Of a DNA stretch of 25,506 nt, positions 15,879 through 23,915 are shown one piece after another. The stretch is from DATFPQ01 sp035264765. GTDB lineage: Bacteria > Actinomycetota > Actinomycetes > Actinomycetales > Angustibacteraceae. Positions within the stretch are counted from its first letter, which is position 1, and each line of letters starts with the position of its first letter. The position numbers and the translations under genes were made by a program. The DNA lies in assembly GCA_035264765.1 (NCBI GenBank), contig DATFPQ010000196.1:1-25506 (forward strand), read 5' to 3'. The notes beneath the pieces were generated by a model. It had not been told where the DNA came from. It did not search any database and saw only the letters and a program-made list of their open reading frames with translations.

Positions 15879-16993
15879 CCTCGGACGCGCACGAGCCGGT
15901 CACCTACGCCGGCGCCGGGGTCGACGTCGAGGCGGGTGACCGTGCCGTCGAGCTGATGCGGGAGTGGGTCGCGCGCACCCGCCGGCCCGAGGTCGTTGGC
16001 GGCCTCGGGGGCTTCGCGGGCCTGTTCGACGCCAGCGCCCTGCGCGGCTACCGGCGACCGCTGCTGGCCACCAGCACCGATGGCGTGGGGACCAAGGTCC
16101 AGATCGCCCAGCGCCTCGACCGTCACGACACGATCGGGTTCGACCTGGTCGGCATGGTCGTCGACGACATCGTGGTCGCGGGCGCCGAGCCGCTGTTCAT
16201 GACCGACTACATCGCCTGCGGCTCGGTGGTTCCCGAACGGATCGCCGCCATCGTCAAAGGGATCGCCCAGGCGTGCGTCGTCGCGGGCTGCGCGCTGACC
16301 GGCGGCGAGACGGCGGAGCACCCTGGCCTGCTGGGGCCCGATGAGTACGACCTCGCGGGCGCGGTCACCGGCGTGGTGGAGGCCGACGAGGTGCTCGGGC
16401 CCGACCGGGTGCGCGACGGGGACGTCCTGGTCGCCATGGCGTCGTCCGGGCTGCACTCCAACGGGTACTCGATGGTGCGCCGGGTGCTCGACCGCGCTGG
16501 GTGGGAGCTGGACCTCCACGTCGACGACCTCGGCCGCAACCTCGGCGAGGAGCTCCTGGAGCCGACCCGCGTCTACGCTCAGGACGTCCTCGACCTGGCG
16601 CGCGCGGACGACATCGACGTCCACGCCGTGAGCCACGTCACCGGAGGCGGGCTGGCCGCGAACCTCGCGCGAGTGCTGCCGCGCGGCCTGGAGGCCGTGG
16701 TCGACCGGTCGACCTGGAGCCCCGCGCCAATCTTCGCGCTGGTTCGCCGGCTCGGCTCGGTGCCGCTCGCGGACCTTGAGCGCACGTTGAACCTGGGCGT
16801 CGGCATGGTCGCCGTGGTCGCGGCCGAGGGCGCGGACGCCGCGGTTGCCCGCCTCACCGCCCGCGGCGTGCCGGCCTGGGTGCTCGGTGAGGTGCGTGAG
16901 GCCCGTCCGGACGAGGCCGTGGGCGACCTCACGCAGGGCGCGAAGGGCGTGGACGGCGGCGCGGTCCGGATGGTGGGCCGCCAGCAGGTCTGA
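15875..16993 (+). CDS. purM: Phosphoribosylformylglycinamidine cyclo-ligase (AIR synthetase)
   Basis: PurM closes FGAM to AIR with ATP, the fifth step of the pathway. The 372-aa protein has TYAGAGVDVEAGDRAVELM at the N-terminus, ATSTDGVGTKVQIA, FDLVGMVVDDIVVAGAEPLF, CALTGGETAEHPG, MASSGLHSNGYSMVRRVL and HVTGGGLAANLARVLP, all in the expected order. GTG at 15875 overlaps the purF stop (GTGA), giving coupled translation. The frame is open upstream to 15527, but that part is antisense-like residue composition inside purF. The C-terminus (about 350-372) is short and variable, as usual in actinobacteria. Confidence 0.97.
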   Translation: MTSDAHEPVTYAGAGVDVEAGDRAVELMREWVARTRRPEVVGGLGGFAGLFDASALRGYRRPLLATSTDGVGTKVQIAQRLDRHDTIGFDLVGMVVDDIVVAGAEPLFMTDYIACGSVVPERIAAIVKGIAQACVVAGCALTGGETAEHPGLLGPDEYDLAGAVTGVVEADEVLGPDRVRDGDVLVAMASSGLHSNGYSMVRRVLDRAGWELDLHVDDLGRNLGEELLEPTRVYAQDVLDLARADDIDVHAVSHVTGGGLAANLARVLPRGLEAVVDRSTWSPAPIFALVRRLGSVPLADLERTLNLGVGMVAVVAAEGADAAVARLTARGVPAWVLGEVREARPDEAVGDLTQGAKGVDGGAVRMVGRQQV

Positions 16994-17080
16994 CCAGACC
17001 GCAGCCGACCGTCAGGAGATCAACGGCCGGCGAAGGCGGTGTGGCTCGACCCTGCAGGCGGTGGGAGCTCGTCCGTCGAC

Positions 17081-17272
17081 TCAGCGGTCGCCGGACGCCC
17101 ACTGCTGGTAGTCGTCCTCGTCGTCGGAGGACGGCGTGCGCTCCGGCTCCTCGTACGTCGAGGAGGAGCCATGAAGCTCACGTTGGAGGGCAGTCAGGTC
17201 TGTGTTCGGGCTGAAGTACTTCAGCTCCCGGGCGACCTTGGTCTGCTTGGCCTTGGCGCGGCCGCGACCCAT
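17081..17272 (-). CDS. DUF3073 family protein
   Basis: A 63-aa protein with a basic N-terminus (MGRGRAKAKQTKVARELKYF) and an acidic C-terminal half rich in Glu, Asp and Ser, ending DDYQQWASGDR. This matches the actinobacterial DUF3073 family, which is normally encoded immediately next to purM. The function is unknown; the charge pattern suggests nucleic-acid or protein contacts. ATG at 17272 has GAGGGGG upstream at a rather long spacing of about 8-9 nt. It is convergent with purM, with an 87-bp gap in which I see no clear terminator. Confidence 0.9.
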   Translation of the reverse strand: MGRGRAKAKQTKVARELKYFSPNTDLTALQRELHGSSSTYEEPERTPSSDDEDDYQQWASGDR

Positions 17273-17404
17273 AGCGTCGACCCCCTCATGCGTCGACCGG
17301 GACGGCGCGAACGGCCCCGGAGCTCAGTGTCTCGTCGTGAGGACAACGGTACATCGTCGCGGGCCATGCTTGCGACTCGGTGGGCGCTGTCCGTTGGCGA
17401 TGGG

Positions 17405-18502
17405 TCAGTTCCGCGCGGCAGGCGCTCGGTGGCTCGGCAACCAGAACCGCTCGGCCGGGGGAACGGCGGCGATCCGGCGCTCGGCGAGCCGGTCCGCGGC
17501 CACCGACGGAGGGACGCCCTCCGCGTGGGCGGTCGTGAGGACCGAGCGGGTCGTGTCGAAGATCCGCAGCGCGCGCTCGCGGGCCCGCTCGAAGGAGAAG
17601 CCGTGCAGCTCGTCGGCCACCTGGATCACGCCGCCGGCGTTCACGACGTAGTCCGGCGCGTAGACGATGCCGCGCTCGACGAGGAGCTGCGCGACCGACT
17701 CGTCGGCGAGCTGGTTGTTGGCGCCGCCGCAGACCACCGAAGCCTTGAGTGACGACACGACGTCCGGCGTCAGGGCGTCACCCAGCGCGCAGGGGGCGTA
17801 GATGTCCAGGTCGGAGCGAACCAGGTCGTCGGTCGTCCGGACGACCTCCACCTCCGGATGCGCCGTCCGGACCCGGTCGAGGGCACGCTGCGACACGTCG
17901 GTGACGACGACTTGGGCGTCCTCCGCGAGCAGGTGGCCGACGAGCAGGAAGCCGACCTTGCCGACGCCCGCCACCCCGACGCGACGTCCGGCCAGGGCGC
18001 TGGAGCCCCAGCGGTGCGCGACGGCGGCCCGCATCCCCTGGTAGACGCCGAGGGCGGTGAGCACCGAGGAGTCGCCGGCTCCGCCGACGGCCTCGCTGCG
18101 CCCGGTGACGGTCGAGCAGGTGCGGGCCACCACGTCCATGTCCTCCACGTAGGTTCCGACGTCGCAGGCGGTGACGTAGCGCCCGCCGAGGCTCTCGACG
18201 AAGCGGCCGTAGGCCTCGAGCAGCTCGGGGGTCTTGTCCTTGACCGGGTCGCCGATGATCACGGCCTTGCCGCCGCCGTGGTCGAGGCCCGCCACGGCGT
18301 TCTTGTAGGTCATGCTCCGCGACAGATGCAGGACGTCGGCCAGGGCGTCCTGAGGGGTCAGGTAGGGATAGAAGCGGGTGCCGCCCAGCCCGGGGCCGAG
18401 CGCCGTGCTGTGCAGCGCGATGATCGCGCGCAGCCCAGTGGCCGGGTCCTGACAGAAGACCACCTGCTCGTGGTCGCCGGAGAACACGTCGTCGCTTGTC
18501 AC
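17405..18502 (-). CDS. Leu/Val/Phe-type amino-acid dehydrogenase
   Basis: A 365-aa NAD-dependent oxidative deaminase of branched-chain or aromatic amino acids, in the Glu/Leu/Phe/Val dehydrogenase superfamily. The substrate loop GPGLGGTRFYPY, the catalytic region with Lys67 (MTYKNAVAG) and Lys79 (HGGGKAVIIGD), TACDVGTYVEDMD, the nucleotide motif GVGKVG (179-184) and ANNQLAD plus DYVVNAGGVIQVA are all intact. In streptomycetes the gene in this position is valine dehydrogenase, but substrate preference cannot be read with certainty. The GTG at 18502 has GGGAGG about 10 nt upstream. It is divergent from the conserved hypothetical gene at 18633. Confidence 0.93.
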   Translation of the reverse strand: MTSDDVFSGDHEQVVFCQDPATGLRAIIALHSTALGPGLGGTRFYPYLTPQDALADVLHLSRSMTYKNAVAGLDHGGGKAVIIGDPVKDKTPELLEAYGRFVESLGGRYVTACDVGTYVEDMDVVARTCSTVTGRSEAVGGAGDSSVLTALGVYQGMRAAVAHRWGSSALAGRRVGVAGVGKVGFLLVGHLLAEDAQVVVTDVSQRALDRVRTAHPEVEVVRTTDDLVRSDLDIYAPCALGDALTPDVVSSLKASVVCGGANNQLADESVAQLLVERGIVYAPDYVVNAGGVIQVADELHGFSFERARERALRIFDTTRSVLTTAHAEGVPPSVAADRLAERRIAAVPPAERFWLPSHRAPAARN

Positions 18503-18632
18503 GGTCGTGGACCTCCCGTCCCGGGGACCGGCCCTCGTGAGGCGTGGGTCCCGTCCGGCGGCGTCGTCGTCGACGCCAATACAGCCACCCTAGGTCGTGG
18601 ACGTCGGGCCGCCAGGTGGCAGGCTGTGACCC

Positions 18633-19469
18633 GTGCCACCCGTCCCGCGCCGACCCCCGTATCTCACCCACCTGCGGGTCCTGGAACCGGTGGCGCACCT
18701 GCCCCGCCCCACCCGCGACCGCTGGCTCCGGTACGCGGACGGTCGTCCTGACCGGCGCGAGCTCGAGGGCGCGGCGTTCACCGACTCGGTCCGCCGGCTG
18801 GCGGCCCATCCGCCGGTGCCGCTTCCTCCCCGGGAGAGCAAGGAAGGCCTGCTGCTGGAGCTCGACGGTGAGCTGTATGTGTGCCCGCAGCAGCCGCGGC
18901 TGCAGGCGTGGCACGAGCTCGGGACCGCCGACGAGCTGGTGGGTGTGGGCGTGCTGGGTGACGTCGTCCCCGCGACGCTGCGCGAGCAGGCCGTCGCCGA
19001 CCTGGCCGCGCACGCCGGCGCCGGGGGTGAAGTGCGGCTGTTCACCCGCACGGCGACCTGGCAGGTGCCGTTGGCCTGGTTCGTGCTCTTCGACGGCGCG
19101 CAGCGCGACCTGCGCCTGGAGGGCGAGCGGTCGCTGCGCTACCGGACGCCGATGGCCGCCGCCCGGCGTCGCTGCGCCCGCGGGCTGAGGACGGCTCGCG
19201 AGCACCTGGCCGAGACCGACGTCGTCGACGATCTCGAGCAACTCGGTCGATGGTTGGAGGACTTCGACCCCCGAAGCCTGGTCGAACTGGACTATGGTGG
19301 ACTTGTCGACCTGCTGGACGACGTCTCGTTGCGTGGTGACGACTCCGCCTCCGACGTGGCCCACGGGCTCGCGGCCCTGGCGGAGGGCGACATGACCTCG
19401 GCCGCGGCGGCGTACCAGCGGCTGAGCTCCCGCTGGCAGCGGCTCGCGTTACTCGCCCGGGCCTCCTGA
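18633..19469 (+). CDS. Conserved actinobacterial protein of unknown function
   Basis: A 278-aa soluble protein located between the amino-acid dehydrogenase gene and bldC, a position in which actinobacteria commonly carry such a protein. The N-terminal part has YLTHLRVLEPVAHLP, then an acidic-basic helical stretch and ELDGELYVCPQQPRLQAWHELG. A middle block (VRLFTRTATWQVPLAWFVLF) looks like beta strands. The C-terminal third is helical (ARRRCARGLRTAREHLAETD ... DMTSAAAAYQRLSSRWQRLA). No catalytic motif or membrane segment is evident, and I do not assign a function. The GTG at 18633 has no Shine-Dalgarno; CAGGCT ends 7 nt upstream, consistent with a leaderless mRNA. Confidence 0.8.
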   Translation: MPPVPRRPPYLTHLRVLEPVAHLPRPTRDRWLRYADGRPDRRELEGAAFTDSVRRLAAHPPVPLPPRESKEGLLLELDGELYVCPQQPRLQAWHELGTADELVGVGVLGDVVPATLREQAVADLAAHAGAGGEVRLFTRTATWQVPLAWFVLFDGAQRDLRLEGERSLRYRTPMAAARRRCARGLRTAREHLAETDVVDDLEQLGRWLEDFDPRSLVELDYGGLVDLLDDVSLRGDDSASDVAHGLAALAEGDMTSAAAAYQRLSSRWQRLALLARAS

Positions 19470-19494
19470 GCCGGCGCGGTCACCCGTTCGGCCG

Positions 19495-19539
19495 TGACTA
19501 GTCATTGAGCCGGGAAAAGAATGATCCGACCGGATCGTT
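19495..19539. promoter_or_regulatory. Two palindromes upstream of the bldC promoter
   Basis: TGACTAGTCA (19495-19504) is a perfect 10-bp palindrome. AATGATCC-GACC-GGATCGTT (19520-19539) is a dyad with 7 of 8 arm positions matching and overlaps the putative bldC -35 by 2 nt. Both look like operator sites. The bound regulator, possibly a developmental factor, is not identifiable from sequence. Confidence 0.45.
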
Positions 19540-19566
19540 CACAAGCGACGCCCGCGGCCCGATTAT
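19538..19566 (+). promoter_or_regulatory. bldC: Putative bldC promoter
   Basis: TTCACA (19538-19543), a 17-nt spacer and GATTAT (19561-19566) make a reasonable -35/-10 pair. The start site would be near 19573, leaving a 5' UTR of about 54 nt that contains the ribosome binding site. Confidence 0.45.
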
Positions 19567-19626
19567 TTGGAGTACACCCCTGCGTCGTCCGACGCGGAGA
19601 CGTCGGCACGTGAAGAAGGAGTCCCC

Positions 19627-19827
19627 ATGGTCGCCCGCACCCCAGAGGCGGAGTCGTTGCTGACTCCCGCCGAGGTAGCCGCCCTGTTCCGAGTTGATCC
19701 GAAGACGGTCACGCGGTGGGCCAAGGCCGGCAAGCTGACCTCGATCCGCACGCTCGGCGGTCACCGCCGCTACCGCGAGGCCGAGGTCCGCGAGCTGCTC
19801 GCCGGGATCCCCCAGCAGCGTTCCTGA
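19627..19827 (+). CDS. bldC: BldC, MerR-like developmental DNA-binding protein
   Basis: A 66-aa single-domain winged-helix protein, nearly identical in motif to Streptomyces BldC (68 aa), which binds direct repeats cooperatively and controls the onset of differentiation. LLTPAEVAALFRVD (11-24), the recognition helix KTVTRWAKAGKL (26-37), SIRTLGGHRRYREAEVRELL and the end GIPQQRS are diagnostic. ATG at 19627 is chosen over the upstream in-frame start at 19567 because AAGAAGGAG (19613-19621) lies 5 nt before it and the family begins with MxARTP. It is followed 10 nt after the stop by a strong hairpin terminator. Confidence 0.97.
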   Translation: MVARTPEAESLLTPAEVAALFRVDPKTVTRWAKAGKLTSIRTLGGHRRYREAEVRELLAGIPQQRS

Positions 19828-19836
19828 CGCCGGACG

Positions 19837-19864
19837 CCGGTCGGCACGCTCGCGTGCCGACCGG
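19837..19864 (+). terminator. bldC terminator hairpin
   Basis: CCGGTCGGCACG (19837-19848) and CGTGCCGACCGG (19853-19864) form a perfect 12-bp stem with a CTCG tetraloop, starting 10 nt after the bldC stop. There is no U-tract, as is common in actinobacteria. Confidence 0.85.
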
Positions 19865-19989
19865 ATCCGCCGCAGTTCCCGGCACTCCGGCCGTGGTCGA
19901 TACGCAGGGGTAATGTCGGCCACCGCCGCGGGTTCGGGTTTTGCGGCTGTCATCTTGGACGTCGGTCCGTCCGGCCGTGCTTGGTCTGG

Positions 19990-20031
19990 GCCTGACCGCG
20001 TCGGGTGGTGTTCCCACCTGCGCGGTCAGGC
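19990..20031. terminator. Large hairpin between bldC and the convergent MFS gene
   Basis: GCCTGACCGCG (19990-20000) and CGCGGTCAGGC (20021-20031) pair perfectly over 11 bp. An inner GGTGG/CCACC stem stacks inside the loop. It lies in the 446-bp gap 19828-20273 and could be a terminator for the convergent MFS transcript or a structured RNA; the former is the simpler reading. Confidence 0.5.
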
Positions 20032-20081
20032 TTAGGGCCGTCCGCTCAGCCCCGGATGGCCCGCAGCACGGACCGTACGCC

Positions 20082-20167
20082 GTCGCGCTGTCGCGCTGTC
20101 GCGCCGACACCGTGCGTTCGCCGTCCCGGTGCGGTTCACGCTGTCGCGCCGACTCCGTGCCGTTCGC
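20082..20167. repeat. Short tandem and direct repeats in the bldC-MFS gap
   Basis: GTCGCGCT occurs three times head to tail (20082-20105, last copy ending CC). A 28-29 nt unit starting CGCTGTCGCGCCGAC and ending CGTTCGC occurs at 20094-20121 and again, imperfectly, at 20139-20167. Apart from these repeats and the two hairpins, I see no convincing gene in 19828-20273: the open frames there are extensions of flanking antisense frames. Confidence 0.7.
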
Positions 20168-20273
20168 GATCGGTTGGTTCAAGCGCCATCGGGTCGTCCC
20201 GCGGGCAGGCATGCGTCCATATGTCCCGCGCCCTCCTTGCGCTGCCCTCTGGCGTTCGGCGTGCCGGACCCGA

Positions 20274-21770
20274 TCACGCCGTCCGGTGAACACCGGCGCG
20301 CTCCGCGTCGGCACAGGCTGCGTCGGCCTCGGACGGTGCCTGCGCCGAACCGTCCGCGAGCTGGAGGGCCGGCTCAGCTGGCACAACCGGGACGGTTGCC
20401 GTCCGGCGTCCAACCAGCGCAGCGAGCGCCGCCACGACCGCCAGCCCGAGCCAGATGCCGACGAACACGGGTCCGTCGTCCCCCGACGGCTGGTGGAGGG
20501 CAGCGAAGACCGCGCCGGCCAGACCGATCCCGAGGACACCGCCCAGGGAGTCGCTGATCTGCAGCGACGCGGAGTTGCGTCCCTGTTCACTGGCGGGAGA
20601 CAGCTCCAACGCAAGCACGCTCGTCGTCGTCATGGCTAGGCCCATCCCGAACCCGGCGACCAGCCACAGCGGGGCGACGATGTACGGCGGAACCTGCGGC
20701 AGCACCGCGAGCGGCAGTGCCGCTGTGGCGACCGCCACCACCAGGGCGCCGGCCACGAGCAACGCGCTTCGGGACCACGGCTGCCGAGGCCGGCTCTGCA
20801 CCCACGACCCCGTGGCCCAGCCCACTGCGCCGCTGGTGAGGGCAAGGCCGGCCACGAGGGGGCGCAGGCCACGCTCCTGGACGAGCATCAACGGCACGAA
20901 GGTCTCGGCAGCGAAGAAGGATGCGGTGAACAGGCCGCGTACCGCGATCACCGAAGGCAGCCCACGCCGCAGCGCCAGCGTGCCCGGCGGCAGTAGCCGG
21001 GGGAGGGACACGACCAGCAGCACCACGCCGGCGGCTAGACCGAACAGGGCCGCGGGCCTACCCGTCGCGGCCTCCTGCGCGCCCCACTGAACGAGCGTCG
21101 CCCCCGACGCCAGGGCGAGGCCGAACAGGACCCGCCGCCGACGCTCTCCGGCGGCCAAGGTCGGCGCCTCGGTGGGAGTGCCTTCCAGGTGCGCCAGTCG
21201 CGGCAGCAGCACTGCCAGGGCAAGGACGGCGAACGGCGGCACGCCGAGGAAGACGGCCCGCCAGGTCACCTGGTCCGCGAGCCAACCGGCCACCGGCGGG
21301 CCGATCACCGACGGCAGCACCCAGGCGGCCGAGATCCAGCCGAAGACGCGGGGGTGAAGGGCGTCCGGATAGGCGCGGGCCACGACGACGTAGAGCGCGA
21401 CGCCCAGGAAGCCGCCGCCGGCGCCCGAGACAACGCGTCCGAGGAGGAGCACCGGGAAGTTCATGGCCAGGCCGCACACCAGCAGGCCGGCGACGAAGAG
21501 CACGAGTCCGCAGATGAGCGGCCCCTGTGGACCCCGGCGGTCGCTCCACCCGCCGGCGAGCACGGTGCCCAGCAGCTGCATCGTGAGGAACAGCGAGAAG
21601 GCAAGGCCGTACGACCGGACGCCGCCGAGCTCGCGGGCCACGACGGGCATCGCGGTCGACACGGCGAGCGCCTCGAACGCCACGAGCGTGACCAGTGCCA
21701 GCAAACCCGCGGTCACCACCCGGTAGCGCGGTGACAGCGGGCCGTCCAGCGATGACGTCGGCGAGCTCAC
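20274..21770 (-). CDS. MFS transporter (drug-efflux-like)
   Basis: A 498-aa integral membrane protein with 12-14 predicted helices. VAFEALAVSTAMPVVARELG is the typical first helix of drug-exporter MFS proteins, followed by the motif A region GTVLAGGWSDRRGPQGPLIC and the motif C-like GRVVSGAGGGFLGVALYVVV. The C-terminal tail is hydrophilic. The substrate is unknown. The open frame begins at 21896, but GTG at 21770 gives MSSPTSSLDG and is preceded by TAGTCT ending 7 nt upstream, a leaderless arrangement with no Shine-Dalgarno. It is convergent with bldC across a 446-bp gap. Confidence 0.85.
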   Translation of the reverse strand: MSSPTSSLDGPLSPRYRVVTAGLLALVTLVAFEALAVSTAMPVVARELGGVRSYGLAFSLFLTMQLLGTVLAGGWSDRRGPQGPLICGLVLFVAGLLVCGLAMNFPVLLLGRVVSGAGGGFLGVALYVVVARAYPDALHPRVFGWISAAWVLPSVIGPPVAGWLADQVTWRAVFLGVPPFAVLALAVLLPRLAHLEGTPTEAPTLAAGERRRRVLFGLALASGATLVQWGAQEAATGRPAALFGLAAGVVLLVVSLPRLLPPGTLALRRGLPSVIAVRGLFTASFFAAETFVPLMLVQERGLRPLVAGLALTSGAVGWATGSWVQSRPRQPWSRSALLVAGALVVAVATAALPLAVLPQVPPYIVAPLWLVAGFGMGLAMTTTSVLALELSPASEQGRNSASLQISDSLGGVLGIGLAGAVFAALHQPSGDDGPVFVGIWLGLAVVAALAALVGRRTATVPVVPAEPALQLADGSAQAPSEADAACADAERAGVHRTA

Positions 21771-21777
21771 TGACGCA

Positions 21778-21783
21778 AGACTA
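21778..21783 (-). promoter_or_regulatory. Putative -10 of the leaderless MFS transcript
   Basis: On the minus strand TAGTCT fits TANNNT and is followed by 7 nt and then the GTG start at 21770, so transcription would begin at the start codon. Confidence 0.45.
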
Positions 21784-21861
21784 GGCGGGCCCCCCGACAA
21801 TTCGGGATGGGCGGGGCGGCGGGCGCTCAGACCTCGTTGCCTCCCTTCCTGCGCTCCAGTA

Positions 21862-22152
21862 CTACGTGGAGTCTCCGTAGTCGCTCCCGACGACAACCCG
21901 GTACCCGTCCGCGAAGGCGGTCAGGGCCGTGATCCGGACCGGGTGGTCGTCCTGCGTGCCGACGTGCCGGACCAGGACCGTGGCATCGTCGACGTGCCGG
22001 ATCACGCTGCTCGGCACGCCCGCCCCGGGTTCGAGGGCCAGGGCGCCGGGCGGGAACGACAGGGCTGGGGCGACGCTTCGGTGCCGGCCGCAGTAGTCCG
22101 CGCCGGCCACGTGTGGACGCGGGAGGGGACGGTCGAGCAGGTGGGCGGTCAT
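21862..22152 (-). CDS. Small hypothetical protein, possibly longer at the N-terminus
   Basis: A 96-aa protein I do not recognise. It has a Pro/Arg/His-rich N-terminus (TAHLLDRPLPRPHVAGADYC), then a predicted beta-rich part (SSVIRHVDDATVLVRHVG ... YRVVVGSDYGDST). ATG at 22152 has AGGAG 7 nt upstream. The same frame stays open upstream, and an alternative ATG at 22332 (with AGGAA upstream) would give 156 aa with a helix-turn-helix-like stretch, LPPEDVARDLDLSPNTVRAD. The choice between the two starts is unresolved. Confidence 0.45.
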   Translation of the reverse strand: MTAHLLDRPLPRPHVAGADYCGRHRSVAPALSFPPGALALEPGAGVPSSVIRHVDDATVLVRHVGTQDDHPVRITALTAFADGYRVVVGSDYGDST

Positions 22153-22410
22153 CTCGGGCTCCTGGTTGCGGCTGAGGAACGGTCTGCCGCTATAGAGCAG
22201 GCAGCCGCCTCGTTCGTACGTCCCGAGGCGGCCGGTCGGAGCCGACCTCGTCAGGTTCGCGCGGACGTCGGCCCTGACCGTGTTTGGCGACAGGTCCAAG
22301 TCCCGGGCGACGTCCTCGGGAGGCAGGCGCATCAAGGTTCCTGGCAAACCTCCTGCCCTCAGTCTTGCGAAGCGCATCGAGACCGACGACGTTGTCGGCA
22401 CAATGTGCGG

Positions 22411-23031
22411 GTGAAGCCGTACCGACTCCTCGCGGGAGCCCTGGCGCTGGGCGTCCTCCTGCTCGCCCTGGTCCGACTCGCCGCGTTCGCGGTGGGTGAG
22501 CCCGTCTCCACGTTCACCCGGGACGCCGACGCCGTCTCCGAGGTGCCTTGGTACACGGGGTCGGTGAGCCTGTTGACCTGCATGGTGTGGGCCGCAGCCG
22601 CCGCGCTGTCCCTGTTCGTGGCCTGGGTGGCGCCGCGGACACGCCGCCGCACGCTCTTCCTGGGCGCGTTCCTTCTTGTTCTCGCCGTCGACGACGCGAT
22701 GCAAGTCCACGACCAGATCGGCCCGGCGCACGGCATTCCGGAGAAGCTCTTCGCCCCCTTCTACGGCGTCCTCGCGTTGCTGCTACTCCGCGAGATGCTC
22801 CGCGCCTCGACCCGGGCCACGGTCGTCGCCTTCCTGCTCGGCGCCGGGTTGCTCGGCGTGTCAGCGCTCTTCGACGTCGTGTTCCACGATGTGTCCTTCC
22901 TCGTCGAGGACGGCAGCAAGCTCCTCGGGGCCGTCGTCTGGACCACGGTCCCGTGCCTGGTCTACGCCGAGTCCGCCGCGAGGAGCGCCCCGACGACCGG
23001 AGCGGCCACACCCGCGCACCAGGCGTCCTGA
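22411..23031 (+). CDS. Integral membrane protein with DDAMQVHDQ motif, unknown function
   Basis: A 206-aa protein with five or six predicted transmembrane helices (about 5-28, 49-70, 80-95, 113-128, 137-155 and 170-187). Charged residues sit at helix ends: LAVDDAMQVHDQIGPAHGIPEKLFAPFYG in two pieces around residues 91-119, and VFHDVSFLVEDGSKLLGAVVW around 152-172. The Asp-Asp/His-Asp pattern and the late ED-x-x-KLLG resemble a widespread family of uncharacterised bacterial membrane proteins, suggesting a metal or substrate site. The GTG at 22411 has no Shine-Dalgarno; CACAAT ends 6 nt upstream, consistent with a leaderless start. It is divergent from the small hypothetical gene. Confidence 0.7.
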   Translation: MKPYRLLAGALALGVLLLALVRLAAFAVGEPVSTFTRDADAVSEVPWYTGSVSLLTCMVWAAAAALSLFVAWVAPRTRRRTLFLGAFLLVLAVDDAMQVHDQIGPAHGIPEKLFAPFYGVLALLLLREMLRASTRATVVAFLLGAGLLGVSALFDVVFHDVSFLVEDGSKLLGAVVWTTVPCLVYAESAARSAPTTGAATPAHQAS

Positions 23032-23093
23032 CGCAGGCCGGCGCGTCGAGATCCATCCCGCCGCGCCCAGATCTCCGCACGGAATGGGTGTTC

Positions 23094-23131
23094 GTGGCAA
23101 CGGCTTCTACTGCAGCGACGCTCGTTGCCAC
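23094..23131. terminator. Inverted repeat between convergent genes
   Basis: GTGGCAACG (23094-23102) and CGTTGCCAC (23123-23131) form a perfect 9-bp stem with a 20-nt loop, 62 nt after the membrane-protein stop in the 241-bp convergent gap. It may terminate either strand. I see no gene in 23032-23272. Confidence 0.45.
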
Positions 23132-23272
23132 AATGGGCGCGGTACGGGGTCGCCACGGTCGGCGTGGACGGGCTCACGATCGGCGCCCGCGGCGCTGTTA
23201 CGAGCGGCGTCCAACATCGTTCGCCGCGATCGATTCCCCACGTCGTGGGTCCGGCCCCGGGTCGTCCCGCCG

Positions 23273-23743
23273 TCAGGCCCGCGCGTCAGGCCTGCGCCGA
23301 GGGACCGGCGCGCGCGGAAGGCCATTGATCGCGGCGGCCAGATACGGTCCTACGAGAGCCTCGCGAGCCTCCGCGGCGGCGGCCACCTCCAACTGCGAGC
23401 CGTCACTGACCCGCAGCCCTGCGGCGATGGGTCGCTTCCCACACCGCGTGGCGTCGTCGGCGGGGACGGCGTACACGCCGGCGGGAGTGAGCGTCGCACG
23501 AAGCCGGATCGTCCGGGCGAGCACCGGCCCACGCCGGACGACGAGCACGTCGTCGTGCCAGGCCGCCCACATCGGGCGCGACCACCAGCGGGACGATCGC
23601 GGCCAGCGCGCCGAGGTCAGGCTGCACACGCGAAGCCGGCAGCGGAACGCGGCACCGGTCCGCCGGAAGCGCCACACGCTTAGGCGGGTCGCGCAAGTGC
23701 CGAACAGTGCCAAGAAGATGGCGACGACCATTGACGTCAGCAC
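23273..23743 (-). CDS. Single-pass membrane protein of unknown function
   Basis: A 156-aa protein with one N-terminal transmembrane helix (SMVVAIFLALFGTCATRLSV) followed by a basic cytoplasmic part. GAAFRCRLRVCSLTSARWPR and VLVVRRGPVLARTIRLRATL are reminiscent of small actinobacterial DUF2550-like membrane proteins, but the match is loose. The C-terminus is Arg/Pro-rich. GTG at 23743 is chosen because GAGGAGG lies 5 nt upstream; an ATG four codons later has poorer spacing. The frame is open much further upstream but in antisense to the antiporter gene. It is divergent from the antiporter gene, with a 172-bp spacer. Confidence 0.6.
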   Translation of the reverse strand: MLTSMVVAIFLALFGTCATRLSVWRFRRTGAAFRCRLRVCSLTSARWPRSSRWWSRPMWAAWHDDVLVVRRGPVLARTIRLRATLTPAGVYAVPADDATRCGKRPIAAGLRVSDGSQLEVAAAAEAREALVGPYLAAAINGLPRAPVPRRRPDARA

Positions 23744-23915
23744 GAGGACCTCCTCTCGGCTTGGGTCGATGCTCGCTCCGACCGCACGGGCCGCGCGCCA
23801 TCCGCGGCGAGTGATAGACCGACGTCCGAGCTCGGCCGGCGTCGTCGAGCCCTGATCGAGGCCGGACGGCCCGCCACGCCGCGCGTCATTCGCAGCGGAC
23901 GATCCGCACCGGCGA

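Noticed and set aside
17778..19364. 528-codon open frame on the minus strand
   Set aside because: It overlaps the dehydrogenase in another frame and the conserved hypothetical on the other strand. The residues are Arg/Gly/Pro-rich and unlike a folded protein.
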